Assembly (NCBI GenBank): GCA_965224325.1
Contig: CBDCYT010000021.1
Coordinates: 124,001-188,000, forward strand
Source of the DNA: CBDCMJ01 sp965224325
Lineage (GTDB): Bacteria; Chloroflexota; Dehalococcoidia; Lucifugimonadales; UBA3495
Length of the DNA: 64,000 nucleotides
Direction of reading: 5' to 3'
Of this stretch, positions 60,477-64,000 are shown piece after piece; positions within the stretch are counted from its first letter, which is position 1, and each line of letters opens with the position of its first letter. A model generated the notes under the pieces. That model ran no database searches, was not told the DNA's origin, and was given only the letters and a program-made list of their open reading frames with translations. The position numbers and the translations under genes were made by a program.

Positions 60477-63406
60477 TCCCGCAACCGTTCGCCGTCGGGG
60501 TCGTAGAAGGGGCGCAAGGTGACCTGGGCTGGTTTGGATTTGCCGTTGACTAGTATGCTGATTTGAGAACCCTCCTCGGCCATTTCCACTGGCACCCAAG
60601 CAAGACCGAACCCCTTGCTCGTCGTAGGGCTCCTGCGGGCGCTGGTGACCCGTCCGAGCGGGGTACGGCCGGCAACCACCGGCGCCCCATCGTCGGGCAC
60701 TAGGCCGTCTCGCATGACGAAGCCAACCAACTTGTTACGCAGACCCCGCTCGCTGATGGCGCGGAGACCCCCCCGTCCGATAAAGTCCTCCTTGTCGAAG
60801 CGGACCACCCATTCCATGTCGCTTTCCAGAGGGTTAGACAACGCGTCGGTGTCTTGGCCGACTATGATGTGCTTCTTTTCCAAGCGCAAGACCCGTTGCG
60901 CCTCCAAGCCAAAGGGAGCAATGCCGAACTCGTTGCCCGCGTCGATAATGGCTTCCCATATGTGCTCGCCATACTCCGCCGGGACGTGCACTTCCCACCC
61001 GGGTTCGCCGACGAAGCCGATGCGCAGCAACATCCCGGGTATGCCCGCGATCTCGCCTTGGGCGAAACGCATGTAGGGGAACGCCGAGGGAGACAGGTCA
61101 ATCCCGGTGAGCTTGCTCAGGGTCTGCCGGGCATAAGGACCGGCCACGTTCACCGCCGCATAGTCTGAGGTGACGTTGGTGACGTGGGCGCACAGGTCTC
61201 TGCCGGCGCTCCACCATTTGAACCACTCTTCAATCAAGTCTATGGTTCCCGTCGTGGTGGTGACGAAATAGTGATCGTCAGACAGCCTGGTGACGGTGCC
61301 GTCATCCAAGATGGTCCCGTTGTCCGAGCATAAAAGCCCGTAGCGAATCCTGCCCACCCGGAGGTTGGAGAAATGGTGGGTGTAAATCCGGTCCAACAAG
61401 GCCCCGGCGTCTTTGCCCCGGATGTCCAGCTTGCCCAAGGTGCTAACGTCGATTATCCCCACCCGCTGCCGCACTGCCAAGCACTCTTCCTGAGGTGAGC
61501 CGTAGTTGTGGGCTCGCTGCCACGTTCCCGTTTCCACCATAACCGCCCCTAACTCCCGGTGGATGCGGTCCATTGGCGTACGTTTTAGGGGCATGTGAGA
61601 AGCGCCCGCCAGGGCGGCTAATGGCACCGGCTGCAGGGGAGGGCGAGACGTGGTGATCCCGGTGGATTCCAGGCTTAGTCCGGTGTATTGAGCGCACAAG
61701 CCAACAAGGGCCTTCAGACACATCTTCCCCTGACAGGGGCCCATGGAAGCAGTGCTGTACCGCTTCAGCAACTGGATATCGTCAAACCCCTCCGCCACGG
61801 CGTCTGAAATGTCCTTGACGGTTACGTCTTCACAGAAACAGACGAACTCTCTCTTGCCCGGTGGCCCTTGTTGGGGACTGGAGAGAGCAAGTTTCTCGTC
61901 GTACCGGCCCGGCGGGTCAGTCAACAGCCGCCGGGCGGCGTCGACCTCGGCCGCCAATGTGGGCGATGTCAGACCAAGATACTGCGCGGCCTCTAGGCCG
62001 GCCAACCGTCCCTGCAAAAGCGAGGTTGCCAGGTCCGGGGACCCCGTGACGTCTCCGGCCACATGAATGCCGGGGGGCAGTTTCCAACGCTCAGGGCGGC
62101 CCAGGGCCTGGTCACGCTCCCGCGTCGCCCCGGCTTGGTAGAGTAACCCATCGGCTTGTTGGATATCCCCGGACATGCACAGTAGGTCGCAGCGAATTTT
62201 CTGAGGCGGTCCAATGGGCTTGCCGGCTTCCACGCGCTGCACTATCACTTCCCGGAGCTTAGCCTTGCCTTGGGCCTTGGCAACCATGTGGGAGGTAAGA
62301 ATCGGGATACCCAGGGCCTCCACGGCCCGCGCCGCTTCTAAGTCCTCAGGCAAGCTGGGCCGGGGATCAATCACGGCGGCGACTTCCACTTCCGCTCCCA
62401 GTAAGTCCAAAGCCGCTTGGTAACCTTGGTCGTTGGCGGCCGCTACTACTGCCTTGCGGCCCGGTCTGAGACCGTAAAGCCAGATCAAGCGTTGGGCAGC
62501 ACTGGCCAGCATGACGCCGGGCAGGTCGTTCTTCTCGAAGGACAACGGCACATCGTAAGAACCGGTGGCTATGACAACCCGCTTGGCCCGGAGTTTAACC
62601 AAGTCTTGGCCGCTCAAAACGCCCAACAGGTTGTCTTGATAGCAAGCAAAGACCGTAGCGCCGCTCATGACCCGCAGCCGGGCTGTGTCCGACGCCGCTT
62701 GGGCCAATCTGTCAGCGATTTCGCTCCCGGCCGCGCCTTGGAACTCTGCAACGTCGGCGAACTCCCGGGGATTGAAGCGAAGGCGCCCCCCCAAGCGGGG
62801 CTGGTCGTCGATAAGGGTAACGCTGGCCCCATGTTCCGCCGCTGCCAAGGCCGCTGACATGCCGGCGGGGCCGCCACCGATGACGGCTACGTCGGTGTGG
62901 TAATTCCGGTGCTGATAGGTGGTGTCGGGGACGTCGCCAATGTCGATCTTGCCCAAGCCGCCAACACGGCGCATGACCTTATGGGCCAAGCCCCAGAGCA
63001 GCTTGGGCCGATGCAGCGCCTTGTAGTAAAAGCCCACCGGCATGAGCCAGCCCAATCGGTCGAGCACCGACAGGAAGTCCCACTTCAACGAAGGCCAAGC
63101 GTTCTGGTGACGGACCTGCATACCCGGCTTGACCTGCTGGATGCAGGCGCGAACGTTGGGTACGCCGTCGACGTTCACCAGGCAGTTTGGGCACCGCCCG
63201 GCGGCACAGAGCAACCCCCGGGGCCGGTGGTATTTAAAGCTTCGGCTGAAAGTCGAGACGCCAGAGGCGTATAGCGCGGAGGCGACGGTGTCGCCTTCCA
63301 ATGCCGTCACCTTCTTTCCGTCAAAATGGAACTCAACCGCCGTTGCGCGGTCGATCCGTTCGCCGGGTCCGGTTGGCAACCGGGGACTGCTACTTTGCGG
63401 GGACAT
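60473..63406 (-). CDS. soxA: Sarcosine oxidase alpha subunit-like (folate- and FAD-binding)
   Basis: 977 residues, four parts in order: an N-terminal ferredoxin-like Fer2_4 domain with Cys in LLCAAGRCPNCLV and VRAC near 67-90; a pyridine-nucleotide oxidoreductase domain with VIGGGPAGMSAALAAAEHGASVTLID near 175 and VVIATGSYDVPL near 280; a BFD-like cluster domain, FVCFCEDVTVKDI with CQGKMC, near 525-565; and a C-terminal GcvT domain (RVGIIDVSTLGKLDIRGKDAG...GWEVHVPAEYGEHIWEAIIDAG). This is the SoxA/MgdC plan that passes the methyl group to tetrahydrofolate. soxG begins inside its stop codon (GTGA) and soxD lies three bases upstream. Confidence 0.93.
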   Translation of the reverse strand: MSPQSSSPRLPTGPGERIDRATAVEFHFDGKKVTALEGDTVASALYASGVSTFSRSFKYHRPRGLLCAAGRCPNCLVNVDGVPNVRACIQQVKPGMQVRHQNAWPSLKWDFLSVLDRLGWLMPVGFYYKALHRPKLLWGLAHKVMRRVGGLGKIDIGDVPDTTYQHRNYHTDVAVIGGGPAGMSAALAAAEHGASVTLIDDQPRLGGRLRFNPREFADVAEFQGAAGSEIADRLAQAASDTARLRVMSGATVFACYQDNLLGVLSGQDLVKLRAKRVVIATGSYDVPLSFEKNDLPGVMLASAAQRLIWLYGLRPGRKAVVAAANDQGYQAALDLLGAEVEVAAVIDPRPSLPEDLEAARAVEALGIPILTSHMVAKAQGKAKLREVIVQRVEAGKPIGPPQKIRCDLLCMSGDIQQADGLLYQAGATRERDQALGRPERWKLPPGIHVAGDVTGSPDLATSLLQGRLAGLEAAQYLGLTSPTLAAEVDAARRLLTDPPGRYDEKLALSSPQQGPPGKREFVCFCEDVTVKDISDAVAEGFDDIQLLKRYSTASMGPCQGKMCLKALVGLCAQYTGLSLESTGITTSRPPLQPVPLAALAGASHMPLKRTPMDRIHRELGAVMVETGTWQRAHNYGSPQEECLAVRQRVGIIDVSTLGKLDIRGKDAGALLDRIYTHHFSNLRVGRIRYGLLCSDNGTILDDGTVTRLSDDHYFVTTTTGTIDLIEEWFKWWSAGRDLCAHVTNVTSDYAAVNVAGPYARQTLSKLTGIDLSPSAFPYMRFAQGEIAGIPGMLLRIGFVGEPGWEVHVPAEYGEHIWEAIIDAGNEFGIAPFGLEAQRVLRLEKKHIIVGQDTDALSNPLESDMEWVVRFDKEDFIGRGGLRAISERGLRNKLVGFVMRDGLVPDDGAPVVAGRTPLGRVTSARRSPTTSKGFGLAWVPVEMAEEGSQISILVNGKSKPAQVTLRPFYDPDGERLRE

Positions 63407-63409
63407 CGA

Positions 63410-63658
63410 TCAAGGCCAGAAGGTGTCTTGGACTTGGTTGGCGATGGTGTCCCGCAGGGCTAAGAACCACTTGCGGCAGCCGAAGCGGTGATTCCACCAC
63501 TCACGGGATATCCCCGCGACGTTGCTGCGGGAGTAGAAGTAGCTGGTCCACTGGTCCTGACTGGCGTCGGGAGCGGGCCGCGAAGTCACTTCGCCGCCAA
63601 AGCGGAACTCGTTAACGTTGCGGTCCCCGCAGTTGGGGCATTTAAGCAGAAAGGACAT
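63410..63658 (-). CDS. soxD: Sarcosine oxidase delta subunit-like protein
   Basis: 82 residues, normal for SoxD/MgdB. MSFLLKCPNCGDRNVNEF with the CxxC zinc-binding start, then WTSYFYSRSNVAGISREWWNHRFGCRKWFLALRDT: the W..Y.Y.R.N..G...E.W.H..GC..W....RDT pattern is diagnostic. The order on the minus strand is glutamine-synthetase-like, soxD, soxA, soxG, soxB with gaps of 7, 3, -4 and 32 bp, so one operon is likely. Confidence 0.93.
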   Translation of the reverse strand: MSFLLKCPNCGDRNVNEFRFGGEVTSRPAPDASQDQWTSYFYSRSNVAGISREWWNHRFGCRKWFLALRDTIANQVQDTFWP

Positions 63659-63665
63659 GCAATTC

Positions 63666-64000
63666 CTAAAACATGGTCAAGTAGCGGTCCAGCTCCCACT
63701 GGGTCACCTGGCGATGGTACTCTCGCCACTCCCCTTCCTTCAAGGACAAGAACTCGTCGTAGATGACGCCCAGGGACTCTTGCACTAGCTCATCCCGGCG
63801 GAGTTCCTCAAGGGCCTCAGCCAACGACTGGGGCAGCATCTTGATGCCCCGGCGCCGTATCTCCTCCAAGCCCAAGTCGTACAGGTTGCCTAGATTGGGC
63901 TCACCGGGGTCAAGCTTCCGCCGGATGCCGTCGAGTCCCGCGGCGACGTATGCCCCCATGGACAGATAGGGGTTGCAGGCAGCCGACATAGTCCGGTCTT
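63666..64000 (-). CDS. Glutamine synthetase family protein, C-terminal part, cut by window edge
   Basis: Only the last 110 or so codons are in view; the frame is open to the right edge and the Met at 63989 is internal. DRTMSAACNPYLSMGAYVAAGLDGIRRKL is the glutamine synthetase active-site block (ER/DR...ANPYL), and the end YHRQVTQWELDRYLTMF is like that of GlnT-type (type III) enzymes. Beside sox/mgd-type genes such members often make gamma-glutamylmethylamide or glutamine from amines, so gamma-glutamylmethylamide synthetase (GmaS) is an option. It would be the first gene of the operon. Confidence 0.8.
   Translation of the reverse strand, partial: DRTMSAACNPYLSMGAYVAAGLDGIRRKLDPGEPNLGNLYDLGLEEIRRRGIKMLPQSLAEALEELRRDELVQESLGVIYDEFLSLKEGEWREYHRQVTQWELDRYLTMF

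Overview
The window reads as bacterial chromosome of moderately high GC, most plausibly from the Chloroflexota (a Dehalococcoidia/SAR202-like lineage). This is an inference from gene content: three separate luciferase-like F420/flavin monooxygenases, several orphan alpha/beta hydrolases, a molybdenum hydroxylase, a MmgE/PrpD protein and a sarcosine-oxidase-type cluster, mixed with ordinary housekeeping genes. No 16S rRNA is present to fix the taxon. Both edges cut genes: leuS on the left and a glutamine-synthetase-family gene on the right.

Layout. 1-4.8 kb: leuS (entered at its HIGH motif), a small nuclease-like protein, cobI and an F420-type oxidoreductase. 4.8-22.2 kb is a catabolic stretch: alpha/beta hydrolases, a dihydropyrimidinase-type amidohydrolase, MmgE/PrpD, a ferritin-like protein, a peroxiredoxin whose active-site codon is an in-frame TGA (probable selenoprotein), two further luciferase-like oxidoreductases, a metallo-beta-lactamase-fold hydrolase, an unusual M14-like/GH105 fusion, a lone molybdenum hydroxylase large subunit and an iron alcohol dehydrogenase. 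22.2-23.1 kb is an intact two-frame IS5-family element. 23.5-37.7 kb is mostly core: a radical SAM protein with a repeat-bearing tail, fabF-recJ, then lgt, ispE and rsmA on the minus strand, the SRP RNA, galU, a DinB-like protein, lepA and two oligopeptide-type ABC ATPases.

38-54.7 kb is the accessory, decaying part. An MMPL transporter gene carries a frameshift, three stops and an IS630 element. A MpaB-type oxygenase gene beside it is also broken. RecQ follows, then a HigB toxin/HigA-peptidase antitoxin pair with a HAD phosphatase behind it, an IS110 transposase, an alpha/beta hydrolase, and an IS5-family element that has itself been hit by a small non-autonomous repeat. That repeat, with GAGCCTGTCTCA-like inverted ends, occurs five times in the window.

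55-64 kb returns to metabolism: a zinc alcohol dehydrogenase, a MetX-like hydrolase, a class I glutamine amidotransferase, and a minus-strand operon of glutamine-synthetase-like gene, soxD, soxA, soxG and soxB. Together these suggest oxidative demethylation of sarcosine or N-methylglutamate and use of methylated amines. The most noteworthy items are the probable selenocysteine peroxiredoxin with a SECIS-like hairpin, the small mobile repeat with a reconstructable insertion event, the M14-like/GH105 fusion and the radical SAM repeat tail.
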